A stretch of 64,000 nt of DNA from Procambarus clarkii (taxonomy: Eukaryota; Arthropoda; Malacostraca; Decapoda; Cambaridae): positions 25,529,123-25,593,122 of the forward strand of contig NC_091165.1 of NCBI RefSeq assembly GCF_040958095.1. The letters are read 5' to 3'. The translations under genes were made by a program, and so were the position numbers. The notes beneath the pieces are model-generated. The model saw nothing but the letters and a program-made list of their open reading frames with translations, did not search any database and was not told where the DNA came from. Below are positions 11,716-22,419 of this stretch, piece after piece (within the stretch, counting starts at the first letter, position 1; each line of letters opens with the position of its first letter).

Positions 11716-12147
11716 TTTTCTGGGGGGAGCCCCGTCGGCTCCCCGGAGCTATCCCAGGCTGATATGCTAATGTCAGACTTTGGCATCAGTCATGTGTATG
11801 GAGTTCTTAGGCCTACCGGGGACCACGGCCAGAACCGGGCCCCCTCAGAGAGGCAAGGGGAGCAATGGCCTATAGAAGCCCCCGTGTAGTTGGAAGCATT
11901 CTATGTCTGCCATCGACCGGAACAGGCACCCAGAAAGGTAAGCGCCCCAAAACAAACCCCTATTCTGGTTAAAATTGCTACCTAATACCGAACTAGTGGA
12001 TAGAACTCCCCAACCGAAAACAAGCAAATTAGTGTGACGTCACACACTGCCGCGCCGCTGTCTGCGCAGCTCCCCCCTCCCCGGGAGGGGGAAGGGGGAG
12101 CCCCAGACCCCCCGCGCCGGCTACCCACACCTCAGTTCTTGAGGCTG
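11716..12147. repeat. DIRS left inverted terminal repeat
   Basis: About 430 bp, the reverse complement of 17630-18045 or so. It starts TTTTCTGGGGGGAGCCCC and ends near CAGTTCTTGAGGCTG. The outermost ~35 bases differ from the other end, as DIRS ends do. Confidence 0.93.
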
Positions 12148-12788
12148 ATGCTATGGGCGATGGTCGTGTGCTCTGGCTCCGGTGTCGCTACTGCACTGTG
12201 CTTTGAGTGTGGTGTTAGTTTTGTGGGTGCGAGAGCCAGGAGTTATCTTCAGTACTCGGGCTGCATGCGCCTAGGGCTGCCTTCCCTAGGTGCCCTGTAA
12301 GTACTGCCCTTGGGGCTTGGGGCCACCTTCCACAGGCTCCTCGGGGTCTGCCTCTGCTGGTCCGTTTTACCTTTCGGTTTTTCGGCCGCCTGTTGGGCTC
12401 TTGGGTGTTCTGTTCTCCCTTGTTACCGGCAGGTAAGAGGCAGTTTGCACTGGTAGGGGCGCAGGGTGCTGCTCAGCTTGTAATTCCCGACATCGCGGCC
12501 GGCTCTGTTCCTTGGGGTTCGCTGTCCTCTTGCGGGGTTTTGCTTTTCTTTTTGTTTTTGCCTGGTGGGGGGTTCTGTCATTTTATTCAGTTTGTTTTTG
12601 CCCTTCCACTGTTCTCCTCGGTGGCGCCCCCTGCTAGGTCCCCGTGAGTGTACACGTCCCTGGGGTTCAGCTTTAGAAGTTTGCTTGGTAGTTTTGGGCG
12701 CCGGTTTGCAGCACCCTGCCTGGGACTACCTGAGCGCGAGTCCTCTTAAAGTAAACGCTCAGGACCCTGGGAATCCCCTAGGGGGCGC

Positions 12789-14597
12789 GTGGGTCCGATG
12801 GATGTGACCCCGGAGTCCCCACTCGCTGTGTGCGAGTTTGAGGGTTGCTCGGTCCCCTTGTCTCAGGGTGACCCTCATTGTTTTTGCCTCTGCCACGCTG
12901 CCTGTTGGGTCGGTGATACTTTCGACCCTGAGTCCTGTGAGTGTTGCTGCTTGCTTGTGACTCAATTTACCCAATCCTCTGATGATTCTATTCGGGTACA
13001 GGCGGCACGTGCGTTGCAGTCTAGGTTTCGTCTGTTGCAACGCGCTCGGTTGGTTGCTTCCCCGGATGCCCCGGGGCTGCCCCGCTTTGCTTTTCGAGAC
13101 CCGGACTTGGGGGTGGGGGTCGCTTCGATCCTGGTTCAGTCCGCACCTCCTCGTCCTTCCCCTTCTGTTCGTTCTGGTCCCCCGCCCCTGCTTCCGGCCC
13201 CGAAGCGTCTGAGGGTTTCGGGGTCGGAGCAGGGGTTACTTGATCTCGAGACTCGGGCAGCTTCGGGGGTTGCCCCTTCCGGGGGGGCGGCAGAGGCATT
13301 CGAGTCTTGTCTCCCGGCCGAAGCTTCAGGGTCTGACCAGTGGGCCCCCCTTCCTCCAGCTTTTCCGGCTGCTCCGTCCTTGTCTTGTGGGGTCGGGGCT
13401 TGGGGAGAGGACTCGGCCTCGGGTCCTGTGGTGACGGACCTCGAGGCTGGGGAGGGGCTGACTTGGGGGCCTTGGGCCCCGCTGGACCCCGCCTGGGTTT
13501 TTCTTCCCACTGAGCGGGGCTTATTGTTACAAGGAGTGGGGTTTTCTTTCCCCCCCTCTGCGTACGAGTTGGATTTGGTGTCGGCCCCTCCCCGGGTACG
13601 GTTCCGTGTTCCCCCAGGTACGTCGGTTCCGTCCTTCCGGAGGTTTTCGGCTTATCGCATCCAACCTGGTGTGGTGCGAGCGGCCTTTGCAGCTTACCTC
13701 CTGCGTGACCCGGATTATGCCTCGGAAATGGATCCGTCCACGTTCAGGTTTGGGACTTCGTTCCCTTTCTGGCTCCGTTACGAGGTTCCGGAGTCATCCT
13801 GGCTAGCAGACTGCCCCTTGTTTGGTCTGGATTCCTGGCATTCCTTCTGTCGTTCCCGCACGCTGGAGTGGCGGGAAGCTTCCACGGTGCTTCAGGTTTT
13901 CCTGGGGGGTGAACTTGAGTACCTGAATGAGTGCTTGTTTGCCCCTGCCCTTCCCCGCGATGTGGGCGTTATTCAGCTCCATGTGCAGGTTCCCTCCCTT
14001 TCGGCGGCGCTCGTGGCGGAGGACTTGCGCGCTCGGGGCCTTTTGTGTTCGGCCTTATGGTTCTTTTCCCTCCTGGAGCTGTCTTCGGATTGGCTCGTGG
14101 AGGATGTGGGGACGCTTGGGTCCGTCCCGGGGTCCGGCACCTTGTCCTCGGCTGCGCGTTCGTCGGCTGCCTTGTTGAAGCTGTTCACGCCGATTTTGCG
14201 GGATGCGGTTTCCCTGTTCTATGCTTCCCGTCTCGCGTGTCAGCAGGCGGTGCTGGGTTCCTCCGTGGAATCTGCTTGGGCTCTGGCTCTTAGGCGTTCT
14301 TCCCCTTTTTGTCCTCTCCTGTTTGGGGAGTCGGCCGTGGCGCAGTTTATTCAGGCTGCGTCGGCGGCTTGTCGTCCGATGTCGGACTTGTTGGTTTTCC
14401 GGGGGTCCCGGGGTGGGTCTTCCCGGAAAGGTCGTGCCAGGGCTCGGGGTTCCTCTCGTCGTGGTAGGCCTCTGGTGTCAGGTTTGGGGTTGGCTCCTCC
14501 TGCGGACCCTCCCTCGTCTGGTCGGCGCGGTGTTCGCGCTGTGCGGGGTTCTGGGTCTCGTAAGGGTCGCCGGCCCTTTCGCGGTTTGCCCCTTTGA
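12789..14597 (+). CDS. DIRS gag-like open frame
   Basis: An open frame of 602 codons. A Cys/His cluster lies near the N-terminus (CLCHAACW...CECCC) and the C-terminus is Arg/Ser/Gly-rich and basic (RKGRARARGSSRRGR), compatible with nucleic-acid binding. Position before the polymerase and length fit the DIRS1 ORF1. It overlaps the next frame, as in relatives. The exact start is not proven. Confidence 0.75.
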   Translation: MGPMDVTPESPLAVCEFEGCSVPLSQGDPHCFCLCHAACWVGDTFDPESCECCCLLVTQFTQSSDDSIRVQAARALQSRFRLLQRARLVASPDAPGLPRFAFRDPDLGVGVASILVQSAPPRPSPSVRSGPPPLLPAPKRLRVSGSEQGLLDLETRAASGVAPSGGAAEAFESCLPAEASGSDQWAPLPPAFPAAPSLSCGVGAWGEDSASGPVVTDLEAGEGLTWGPWAPLDPAWVFLPTERGLLLQGVGFSFPPSAYELDLVSAPPRVRFRVPPGTSVPSFRRFSAYRIQPGVVRAAFAAYLLRDPDYASEMDPSTFRFGTSFPFWLRYEVPESSWLADCPLFGLDSWHSFCRSRTLEWREASTVLQVFLGGELEYLNECLFAPALPRDVGVIQLHVQVPSLSAALVAEDLRARGLLCSALWFFSLLELSSDWLVEDVGTLGSVPGSGTLSSAARSSAALLKLFTPILRDAVSLFYASRLACQQAVLGSSVESAWALALRRSSPFCPLLFGESAVAQFIQAASAACRPMSDLLVFRGSRGGSSRKGRARARGSSRRGRPLVSGLGLAPPADPPSSGRRGVRAVRGSGSRKGRRPFRGLPL

Positions 14598-16440
14598 CGG
14601 GGCGATGGGGGGGCGGCTTGCGCTGTTCGCCCGCGCCTGGTCCCACGATTCGTGGGCCTTTCGGGTCGTGTCTCGCGGCCTGCGGTGGCGTTGGGTGGCC
14701 CCTCCCCCCTTTGGGGGGTCGGGGCTGGCGGGGCAGGCTTCTTCCCCTGCGCTCTGTCGAGTCGTCTTGGAGTGGGTACGCTTGGGCGTCGTCGAAACGA
14801 CGTCGTCCCTCAGATGGGTTTCCCGTCTGTTTCCGGTTCCGAAACGGGACTGCGCGGACCTGCGGTTCATTCTGGACTTGTCCCGTCTGAACCCCTGGGT
14901 TCATTGCCCCTCCTTTCGGATGACTACGCTGTCTCAGGTTCGGCTCCTCTTGGAGCCGGGTGCTTGGATGGTGTCCCTGGACCTCCGGGACGCTTATTGG
15001 CATGTCCCGATTCATCCGCGGTTCAGGGACTGGCTCGGTTTTGTAGTGGGGCGTCTGAGTTACCGCTTTCGTTGTCTCCCGTTCGGGTTGAACCTGGCAC
15101 CTCGCGTGTTCACACGCCTTACACGGGTTGTGGTGGCTCGTTTGCGTCTCCTAGGTGTTCGGGTGTTGGCCTACCTCGACGACTGGCTGGTTTGGGCTCC
15201 CAGCCAGTCAGCTTGCTTGCTAGCCAGGGATTTGGTTCTTTCCCAGCTCGCCGGGTTCGGGTTCTTGGTGAACTGGAGGAAGTCCCATCTGGTTCCCTCT
15301 CAGGTTCGGACTTGGCTGGGTCTCGTGTGGGACTCTCGGACCGCCTCCTTGTCTCTCCCTCCGGAGTCTCTCCTGCGGCTGCGGTCCCGCCTTCGTCTGT
15401 TTCTGGAGGGCCCTCGGGTCACCCGGCGGTTGCTCGAGGGGCTGTGCGGGAGCCTGAACTTCGCGATGGTGGTCTACCCGCCGGGTCGGGTTTGGCTTCG
15501 ACGGCTGTTCTGGTTCCTTCGGGGTTCCCCCTTCCGCCTCTCTCGCGATCGCAGAGTTCGACCCCCGGGGGCCTTGCGTCGGTTGCTGCGTCACCGGCTT
15601 CCTCTTCGGGTTTTTCGGGGTTCAGTGCCTTGGCGCCTACCCGAGCCCTCGCTCGATGTGTACACGGATGCGTCGTCTCTCGGCTGGGGTTTTGTGACCA
15701 GTGCTCACCAGGCCGGCCAGGGGCGTTGGGATCCGCCCTTCCGTCGAGCTCACAGTACGGTGCGGGAGTTCGCGGCAGTGTGGTTTGCTCTGGGGAGGAT
15801 TCGGGTGGCCCGCGGATCGACGATTCGGCTCCATTCGGACTGCTCTCCGGTGGTTCATTGCCTGAACCACGGGGGTTCGATGCGGTCCTTGTCTCTTTGG
15901 GGTTGGTCGCTTCGGGTGACTCGTCTGCTGAGTTCTCGGGGTTTGGCTCTCCTGGCGGTTCACGTACGGGGCGTGTCCAACATCTTGGCCGACGCCCTGT
16001 CTCGCTTCGTTCCCCTCTCCACGGAGTGGACGGTCGACGACGAGTCCTTCCGTTGGCTTTGCCAGACGTTCGGGCGCCCCGAAGTGGACCTCTTCGCGTC
16101 GGCGTGGTCGCGGCGTCTTCCCGTTTATGCGGCGCCCTTCCCCAATTGCGAGGCCGTTGGGGTCGATGCCTTTCGGCTCGACTGGTCGAGGTGGGGGTTC
16201 CTGTACTTCTTTCCCCCAGTTCGGCTGTTGCTCCAGGTCCTGACTTGCTTAGAGACTTACCGGGGGAGAGTTGTCCTTCTGGCCCCTTGGTGGCCGGCCC
16301 AGCCTTGGTTTCAGGCGCTGGTTGCTCGGTGTCCGAACCCGAGGGTTTTCCCGCGGCTCCGCCTCTTTCAGCAGATCGGGCCGGTACGTCACGTGGCTGG
16401 TTCGATCTTCTCCTCGAGTCTTCGCGTATGGTTTTTTTGA
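14203..16440 (+). CDS. DIRS reverse transcriptase / RNase H frame
   Basis: An open frame of 745 codons. The core LDLRDAYWHVPIHP, LPFGLNLAPRVFTRL and LAYLDDWLVWAPS are the reverse transcriptase motifs typical of DIRS/Ngaro/PAT elements. VYTDASSLGWGF begins the RNase H domain, and VSNILADALSR closes it. The C-terminal part (EVDLFASAWSRRLP, VVLLAPWWPAQPWF) matches the conserved post-RNase H segment of DIRS1-like elements. The first ~130 codons overlap the gag frame and may not all be translated. Confidence 0.9.
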   Translation: MRFPCSMLPVSRVSRRCWVPPWNLLGLWLLGVLPLFVLSCLGSRPWRSLFRLRRRLVVRCRTCWFSGGPGVGLPGKVVPGLGVPLVVVGLWCQVWGWLLLRTLPRLVGAVFALCGVLGLVRVAGPFAVCPFDGAMGGRLALFARAWSHDSWAFRVVSRGLRWRWVAPPPFGGSGLAGQASSPALCRVVLEWVRLGVVETTSSLRWVSRLFPVPKRDCADLRFILDLSRLNPWVHCPSFRMTTLSQVRLLLEPGAWMVSLDLRDAYWHVPIHPRFRDWLGFVVGRLSYRFRCLPFGLNLAPRVFTRLTRVVVARLRLLGVRVLAYLDDWLVWAPSQSACLLARDLVLSQLAGFGFLVNWRKSHLVPSQVRTWLGLVWDSRTASLSLPPESLLRLRSRLRLFLEGPRVTRRLLEGLCGSLNFAMVVYPPGRVWLRRLFWFLRGSPFRLSRDRRVRPPGALRRLLRHRLPLRVFRGSVPWRLPEPSLDVYTDASSLGWGFVTSAHQAGQGRWDPPFRRAHSTVREFAAVWFALGRIRVARGSTIRLHSDCSPVVHCLNHGGSMRSLSLWGWSLRVTRLLSSRGLALLAVHVRGVSNILADALSRFVPLSTEWTVDDESFRWLCQTFGRPEVDLFASAWSRRLPVYAAPFPNCEAVGVDAFRLDWSRWGFLYFFPPVRLLLQVLTCLETYRGRVVLLAPWWPAQPWFQALVARCPNPRVFPRLRLFQQIGPVRHVAGSIFSSSLRVWFF

Positions 16441-17435
16441 CTCGAGTCTATCATCATCTCTATGGTGATCAGGTGGCCTCCTTGTTGGTGTCCCACCTGA
16501 GGGCTTCTTCTCGGCGGCAGTATGAAGTTTCCTGGCGGTCCTTCCGTTTCTTTTTGCGTCTTCGTCGTGTTAGCTCCTTGTCTGTTCGGGTGGTCTTGTC
16601 CTTCCTCTCGTGGTTGTTTCAGGACCGTCATCTTATGCCTAACACTGTCGCTTCGTATCGTGCGGCGCTGGCGGAGCCGCTTCAGCTTGCTTTCGGTATC
16701 GATGTTACGTCTGCGCCGTTTCGCAAGCTGTCTCGTGCATTGTTTCACCTCCGGCCTGCTCATGCGTCGCCTGAGCCGTCCTGGTCTTTGGACAGAGTGC
16801 TCGCTTTCCTTTCATCTCCTCGTTTCGTTGTGGCCCCTTTGGTCCAGGATTGTTTTTCCAAGGCACTTTTCTTGTTGGCTTTGGCCTCTGGGGGTCGGGT
16901 AGGGGAGCTTCATGCTCTCCTCCGGCGCAGGGGTTTCTGCTCTTTTGGTCGTGGTGATAGTTTTGTTCGTTTGCAGCCGTCTCCTTCTTTTCTGGCGAAG
17001 AATGAGACTGCTGCGTTCCGGAGGGGTCCATGGGTGGTTGATGCTTGGTTGGTCAGGCCGGGGGTGCATCATGTTTTGTGTCCGGTTGCGGCGCTTCGCC
17101 GTTATTTGCACGCCACAACTTCTGTGTCCGGGGACGCGCTGTGGGTTGATCCGGTTTCCCTTCTTCCCTGTTCGCGGGTTCGGGTCTCTCAGGTCGTCCG
17201 CAGGGTTATTAGGTCTAGCCAGCCTGCGGTCTATCCCCGTGCCCATGACGTTCGTAAGTTCGCGGCTCTTGCTGCCGTCTTTGGGAATATGTCTTGGTCT
17301 GATATTCGGGCGCGGGGATTTTGGCGGTCGAACAGGGTCCTGGCTGCTCGTTACCTTGTGAATGTCCCTGGCCCTCGTCGGGCCTGTGTTGCTTTGGGTC
17401 GGCGGTTGCAGCCAGTTGTCTCGGCTTCGAGTTGA
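16430..17435 (+). CDS. DIRS tyrosine recombinase domain
   Basis: The C-terminal part of a long open frame that begins at 14652, whose upstream portion overlaps the polymerase frame. The integrase-like core is visible: ALASGGRVGELHAL (first Arg of the catalytic set), HDVRKFAALAA (His-x-x-Arg), then RGFWRSNRVLAARYL (Trp and the nucleophile Tyr). This enzyme inserts circular DNA in DIRS elements, in place of an integrase. Confidence 0.88.
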
Positions 17436-17492
17436 GGGGTGAGCGACGACCGCCTCCCGGGTAAGTCCCTCTTTTTCTGTCTGTGGGTAGTT

Positions 17493-17583
17493 AGCTCCGG
17501 GGAGCCGACGGGGCTCCCCCCAGAAAACCAGCGTTGAATGTAATGAAACGCCATTTTCTGGGTGAGTCCCGGAGGCTCCCCGG
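17493..17583. repeat. DIRS internal complementary region
   Basis: 17493-17527 is the reverse complement of the element's left outer end, and 17524-17583 is the reverse complement of its right outer end. They are joined head to tail through a shared AAA/TTT. In the DIRS1 model this region templates the circle junction. Confidence 0.92.
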
Positions 17584-17629
17584 CATCCCTCCCTCCCTCC
17601 GGTCGGCGGTTTTTCGCGTTTTTGACATC

Positions 17630-18089
17630 CAGCCTCAAGAACTGAGGTGTGGGTAGCCGGCGCGGGGGGTCTGGGGCTCCCCCTTCCCCCTCCCGGGGAG
17701 GGGGGAGCTGCGCAGACAGCGGCGCGGCAGTGTGTGACGTCACACTAATTTGCTTGTTTTCGGTTGGGGAGTTCTATCCACTAGTTCGGTATTAGGTAGC
17801 AATTTTAACCAGAATAGGGGTTTGTTTTGGGGCGCTTACCTTTCTGGGTGCCTGTTCCGGTCGATGGCAGACATAGAATGCTTCCAACTACACGGGGGCT
17901 TCTATAGGCCATTGCTCCCCTTGCCTCTCTGAGGGGGCCCGGTTCTGGCCGTGGTCCCCGGTAGGCCTAAGAACTCCATACACATGACTGATGCCAAAGT
18001 CTGACATTAGCATATCAGCCTGGGATAGCTCCGGGGAGCCTCCGGGACTCACCCAGAAAATGGCGTTTCATTACATTCAACGCTGGTTT
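17630..18089. repeat. DIRS right inverted terminal repeat and outer end
   Basis: The inverse of 11716-12147, with an outer extension ACGCCATTTTCTGGG-type that is found again in the internal complementary region. Confidence 0.92.
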
Positions 18090-18092
18090 TTT

Positions 18093-18557
18093 CAGATATA
18101 ATTTATCACAAAAGATTGTTCTGGAAGTTGGAACACACAGTAAGAGAAATACTGTAGTATTAATTAAAAATTAACAAACAGAATAATAAAAGCAGTGACA
18201 AGAGGCAATGAATTGAACAGGAGGAATGCCATTAGTTAAATCCCACAAGGTTTGCCAGTAATGTTGATTATACATATGATTTACCTGAAGAAATAGTTAC
18301 ATGAGTATGTTGCAGATATTGTTAAGTTTCTGGGAATAATGAAAAGCCTAAACAACTATCATGCCCTTAAAATTGACCTAGACAAAATATGTCCATAGAG
18401 CAATTCATGGCAAACGTCACATAATGGAGTGAAGAATAGGTAAATCCAAGCCACATTCAGCTTACAAATCATGTGTAAAAGTTCTAAAGAATTCAAGCAA
18501 GGGATAATTTTGAGGTGATCATGGAAAGTAAATTGTCTTGTATGGAGAACAACCTGG
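18093..18557 (+). mobile_element. LINE ORF2 relic, continuation after the DIRS insertion
   Basis: SQKIVLEVGTHSK corresponds to the segment after the first catalytic Asp region, and later pieces (LKLT..KYVH, HGKRHIMEC) match the LINE segment LDKI..WSNTWQMEFN..KCHVME. It carries many stops and frame changes and is an old copy. With 10970-11713 it forms one LINE split by the DIRS insertion. Confidence 0.65.
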
Positions 18558-18700
18558 TACCCATTTACTGCTGGGTGAACAGAGGCTACAGTTAAGGATT
18601 GGCATCTAGTCAATCCTCCCCGGCCAGGATACGAACCCAGGACAAAGCGCTCACGAAGTGACAAGCAAGTGTTTTACCACTGTGCAATGGAGACTGCATA
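18558..18700 (-). mobile_element. tRNA-derived SINE (family A)
   Basis: On the minus strand: GCAGTCTCC, A-box-like TGCACAGTGGTAAAACA, B-box GGGTTCGTATCC, then GGCCGGGGAGGATT and a 3' part ending in CAGCAGTAAATGGGTACC. The same family lies at 22420-23665. It separates two LINE relics. Confidence 0.8.
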
Positions 18701-20010
18701 CTAAAATATAGACCTATACTGTTGACAAGCATAGTAGTTAAAACATTAAAAAAATAATTAAAACCAAATGGGTAAAACACCTGGAGAGAAATTTTATAAT
18801 AAACACACAGCATGGTCAGGAAGATTCTGTGTAATAAATCTACCAGTACAGTACTTCATTTCTATGATAGAGCCACAGAGATTTTACAGGAAAGAGATAG
18901 TTGGGTTGACTGCATTTATCTGGACCTAAAAATAGGCTTTTGATAGAGTGTCGCACAAGAGATTGTTCTGGAGTCCGGAACATACTGGAGGAGTAACAGG
19001 GAGGCCTTTAACATAGATGACAACTTTTCTGGCTGACAAAAAATGAGGGAAGTAATCAGAAGCATTGTTATGTTACTGCTACTAGTGAAAACACCACAGG
19101 GTTCACTTCTAGCACCAGTAATGTTCATTGTCTATATAAATAATTTACCAGAAGATATATAGAATTATATTAACATGTTTGCTGATGATGCCAAAATACT
19201 AGAGAAGATGAGAAACTTAGACGATTGTCATGACCTTCAAGAAGACCTTGACAAAATAAGTGTATGAAGCAACACTTGGCAAATGGAATTTAATGAAAAT
19301 AAATGCCATGTTATGGAATGTGAAATAGGAAAAATAGGTCACATGTAACCTACAAATTTATGTGAAAAATCTTCAAAGAATTCTGATCAAGACAGATCTC
19401 GGTGTGGTTCTGGATAGAAAAGTGTCACCTGATAACCACATAAAGAACATTGTGTGAGGAGCATATGCTCTGCTTTCCAATTTTTGAATTGCTTTTAAGT
19501 ACATGGATGGCAAAATATTAAAGAAAATGTTCACAATCTTTGTGAGACAAAAGTTGGAATATACAGTGGTTGTATGGTGCCCAATTCTCAAGAAGTACAT
19601 CAGTAAACTGGAAAAAGTGCGAAGACATGCAACTAAATGACTCACAGAACTGAAACACAAGAGCTACGAGGGGAGATTAGAGGCATTAAACATACAAAAG
19701 CTAGAAGATAGAAGGAAAAGGAATAGGATCACAATGTACAAAATAGTAACAGGAATCGACAAAATTGACAAAGAAATATATTTGAAAACTGCAACTTCAA
19801 GAGCAAGAGGTTAGGTTAAAGCTGCTAAAAACACATTAGAAAGTTCACGTTTGCAAACAGAGTGGTCGATGATTGGAACAAGTTAAGTGAGAAGGTGATG
19901 GAGGCCAAAGCTGTCAATTGTTTCAAAGCGTCACATGGCATTCTGGGAAGACAGAACATCACGAGTATAGCTCTCATCCTGTAACTTAGGCAATTCCACT
20001 TAGGTAAATA
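18701..20010 (+). mobile_element. Second LINE ORF2 relic, reverse transcriptase to C-terminus
   Basis: Broken reading frames give YRPILLTSIVVKTL, ERDSWVDCIYLDLK, TPQGSLLAPVMFIVYINNL, NMFADDAKI (the FADD catalytic motif), DLDKIS..SNTWQMEFNENKCHVME and, near the end, KFTFANRVVDDWNKLSEKV. The order is that of a CR1/Jockey-type ORF2. Many stops and shifts make it a dead copy. It ends in a CA/TA run near 20010-20045. Confidence 0.85.
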
Positions 20011-20045
20011 CACACACACACACATACACACACAAATATATATAT

Positions 20046-21430
20046 ATACATACACTTTTAAACATGACTGTATTATGTAACAGTGCACTGTATGTGAAGA
20101 CACACTAGCACTCAGTGGTATACAGACCCAAGATCTTGTGATATCCTGCTGCCAAGATAAAAGTTCTCTCTTACCATTCAGCAATGACAGCCTATTAAAA
20201 GATGCCAGAACATCCATGAATACAGTACTGTACATTGCTGCTTCTAACTCTGAGACTACTTGATGTAGCAGTATTTTAGGGTTAACTGAACCACACCATT
20301 GAAATTATGTACATGGGCTCTACAATCTTTAGTTCAACTGTTATGAGTAATTGGTACCATTTTCACATACAGGTACGTACTGTATAATACTTTATAGTAC
20401 TGTAATTGGAAATGTGTGCAATAAAAAAGAACAGTACTATACCCCTTTCAGTTCCTTTTAAAGATTGGGTTGATTTTAACCTAAAAAAATTGGACTTGGT
20501 ATGTAGGTCTCTCAAATTCCACTTCAGTGCTAGTGTGTTTTCATGTGTATATACAGTATATACTTGCATGTTTTTTAATTATACACTGCAGAAAACATTA
20601 AATAATAGCTAATTTAACCGATTAATTAAAACAAATATAAAATAGCACTTTAGGGCAAAAATATAAATTAAACATATACAGTAGCAATGACTAGCATCTT
20701 CCTCGTCAGATACACATAACACAAACTTCATTTCTCATTCAGTGCCTTCTTTAGCTTAAGTTTAACCTTATCTACAGAGTGTCTTGCAATTCTCAAAGTA
20801 CCGAGTATTTTAAGTAACTTTGGCTGAATTCAAAATAAGATCCCTTGAGTATCAAGGATGTGTGTGTGCCGTGAGGTATCTTCAACAACAGTCTCCTGTC
20901 ATTCAGTATTGTGTATACTGTACATATATATATTTTTTATAAACAGCTAGTTATTTCACAGATTGGCCTAACAAGCTCCACATTAACTAACACTCAATTA
21001 ATAGTTTTAAACACTTTATACAATTTGTGTTAAACGTACTGCATAATTAACTACCCAGAGCACTCAAAGCCCATTTATAAAAGGTTACTAAATGTTTAGT
21101 AGTATAAAGTAATGAATGTTTTTGAACATTCACAATGAAGTTCAGTATTCATCACAGCAACTTCGGTATTTGTACACTATCATACAAAGAACTTTGAAAC
21201 GGTCTTCTACTATTGTCTTAAGTCACCAGTGGATAGCTCCACTGCAGATGTGTCTGGAGATAATATTCCATTCTTGCAACATCATTTCAAATGGAGGCAC
21301 ATATTACTACTGCCAGATTACAATGAATAACTCAAAGTATTATGAAAACTGTAATTGGCCAACACGTGTGTGATAAGTAGTTCTCTCTTGCATAAATGCC
21401 CTCGGTTATTCAGCAACATGGAGTGATCCT
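20046..21430. other. AT-rich DNA, probable 3' UTR of the minus-strand exon at 21431
   Basis: No repeat or coding exon is seen. If the minus-strand terminal exon at 21431-21521 is real, this stretch would hold its 3' UTR. Several ACAGTACTGTA-type palindromes occur. Confidence 0.4.
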
Positions 21431-21521
21431 TTACAGTTTGGAAGCCGTTTCCGAGGATGCTTTACTAGATTGCTTCCACAGGAGGTTGTAGCGTTGACTT
21501 GCCTCGCAGTCCTCGTCAACT
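21431..21521 (-). CDS. Candidate terminal coding exon of an unrecognised minus-strand gene
   Basis: On the minus strand a good acceptor (AACTCTTCCTTACAG) is followed by 91 nt encoding VDEDCEASQRYNLLWKQSS and KASSETASKL, then TAA. Composition is protein-like and the exon stands out from its AT-rich surroundings. No upstream exon was found in the window, so the rest of the gene may lie beyond the SINE/Gypsy cluster or be absent. The gene is not identified. Confidence 0.45.
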
Positions 21522-22279
21522 CTGTAAGGAAGAGTTACTGCATCTATAAAACTAGTTGTGTTTGGAGACTTATCTCATTCTTTTATACCACTAGGATAGG
21601 AAACACTTAAACATGCAAAGCATTTTCATTCTCTGATAATACAAATTGTATTGGCAACTACAGAATAAATTTTGAATTTTAGACGAAAGTAGTTAGTACA
21701 GTATCTATATTTAACATAAAATTGAGTACATAATAACAGGTATAAAGCAGTGTAGACTGCTCAGCTCTGCCAGGCCAAGGTTTACCTTATTAAGATACAT
21801 TTTGTTTATTAATTCTGAGAGGCTGAAATGTAATTAAAACACATATAAAGTATAAATTAAAAATTTTAAATGAATAGTCATTTAGAATATAAGAATGGGT
21901 AACTAACGTAAATATATAATGTAATTAGTCTTTTCTGCATATTTTGTTAGAATTGTTTACTATGAAATAAATTATAAAATTCATAGCCTAATAAAAAATA
22001 TTTGGCATGAATGCTTCAGTTTCTTATTATACAGTATAAGTAAGTAATTATCAAAAGAAGGCACCAAGCCGGAAAGACTAACATATTCAAAATCATTAAA
22101 CATAGATAAGTGAAGAAATAAACCATGTTGAATAACCCAAATGGTCTAAATGCTTTTACATTCCTGACATTAAAAAAGCATAGAATTAAATTAAGACCGG
22201 GGTACTGTATGACCCCAGCTGGAATATCTTGTTGCTATGTCAACAAGATATGTATATGGAGTATACAAGATATACTCCA
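21522..22279. other. AT-rich DNA, no gene recognised
   Basis: If the exon at 21431 is real, this would be intron. Near 22250 the motif AAGATAT...GTATAC repeats locally. Nothing else is evident. Confidence 0.4.
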
Positions 22280-22352
22280 GACCTGGAGAATGGTCCAGGA
22301 CGGACCGAAACGTCGTCGTCCCTTCACCTTCTAGTGTGTGGTCTGGTCAAGA
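22280..22352 (+). repeat. GGTCC/GGACC-GAAACG dispersed repeat (copy 2)
   Basis: It has the same order of blocks as 6866-6936: GAGAATGGTCCAGGACGGAC, then GAAACGTCGTCG and TAGTGTGTGGTCTGGTC. Confidence 0.75.
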
Positions 22353-22419
22353 TATACCAATGTCATCTAACAACCACAGACCTGAACAAAGACCTGAAAC
22401 ACCATTATTTTAGGCAGTC

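Larger units (their letters stand above)
11716..18089 (+). mobile_element. DIRS1-like tyrosine-recombinase retroelement, looks whole
   Basis: A 6.4-kb GC-rich element in AT-rich DNA. It has inverted terminal repeats, a gag-like frame, a reverse transcriptase/RNase H frame, a tyrosine recombinase frame and an internal complementary region that joins the reverse complements of both ends. This is the defining DIRS1 architecture. There are no target-site duplications; T runs at both junctions fit recombinase-type insertion. The long frames appear uninterrupted and the terminal repeats look identical where compared, so insertion is recent. DIRS1-like elements are known to be widespread in decapods. 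It sits inside a LINE relic. Confidence 0.93.

Noticed and set aside
15000-16380. Long overlapping frame in the polymerase region of the DIRS element
   Set aside because: The conserved polymerase motifs are in the other frame; only the part after about 16430 shows recombinase motifs.
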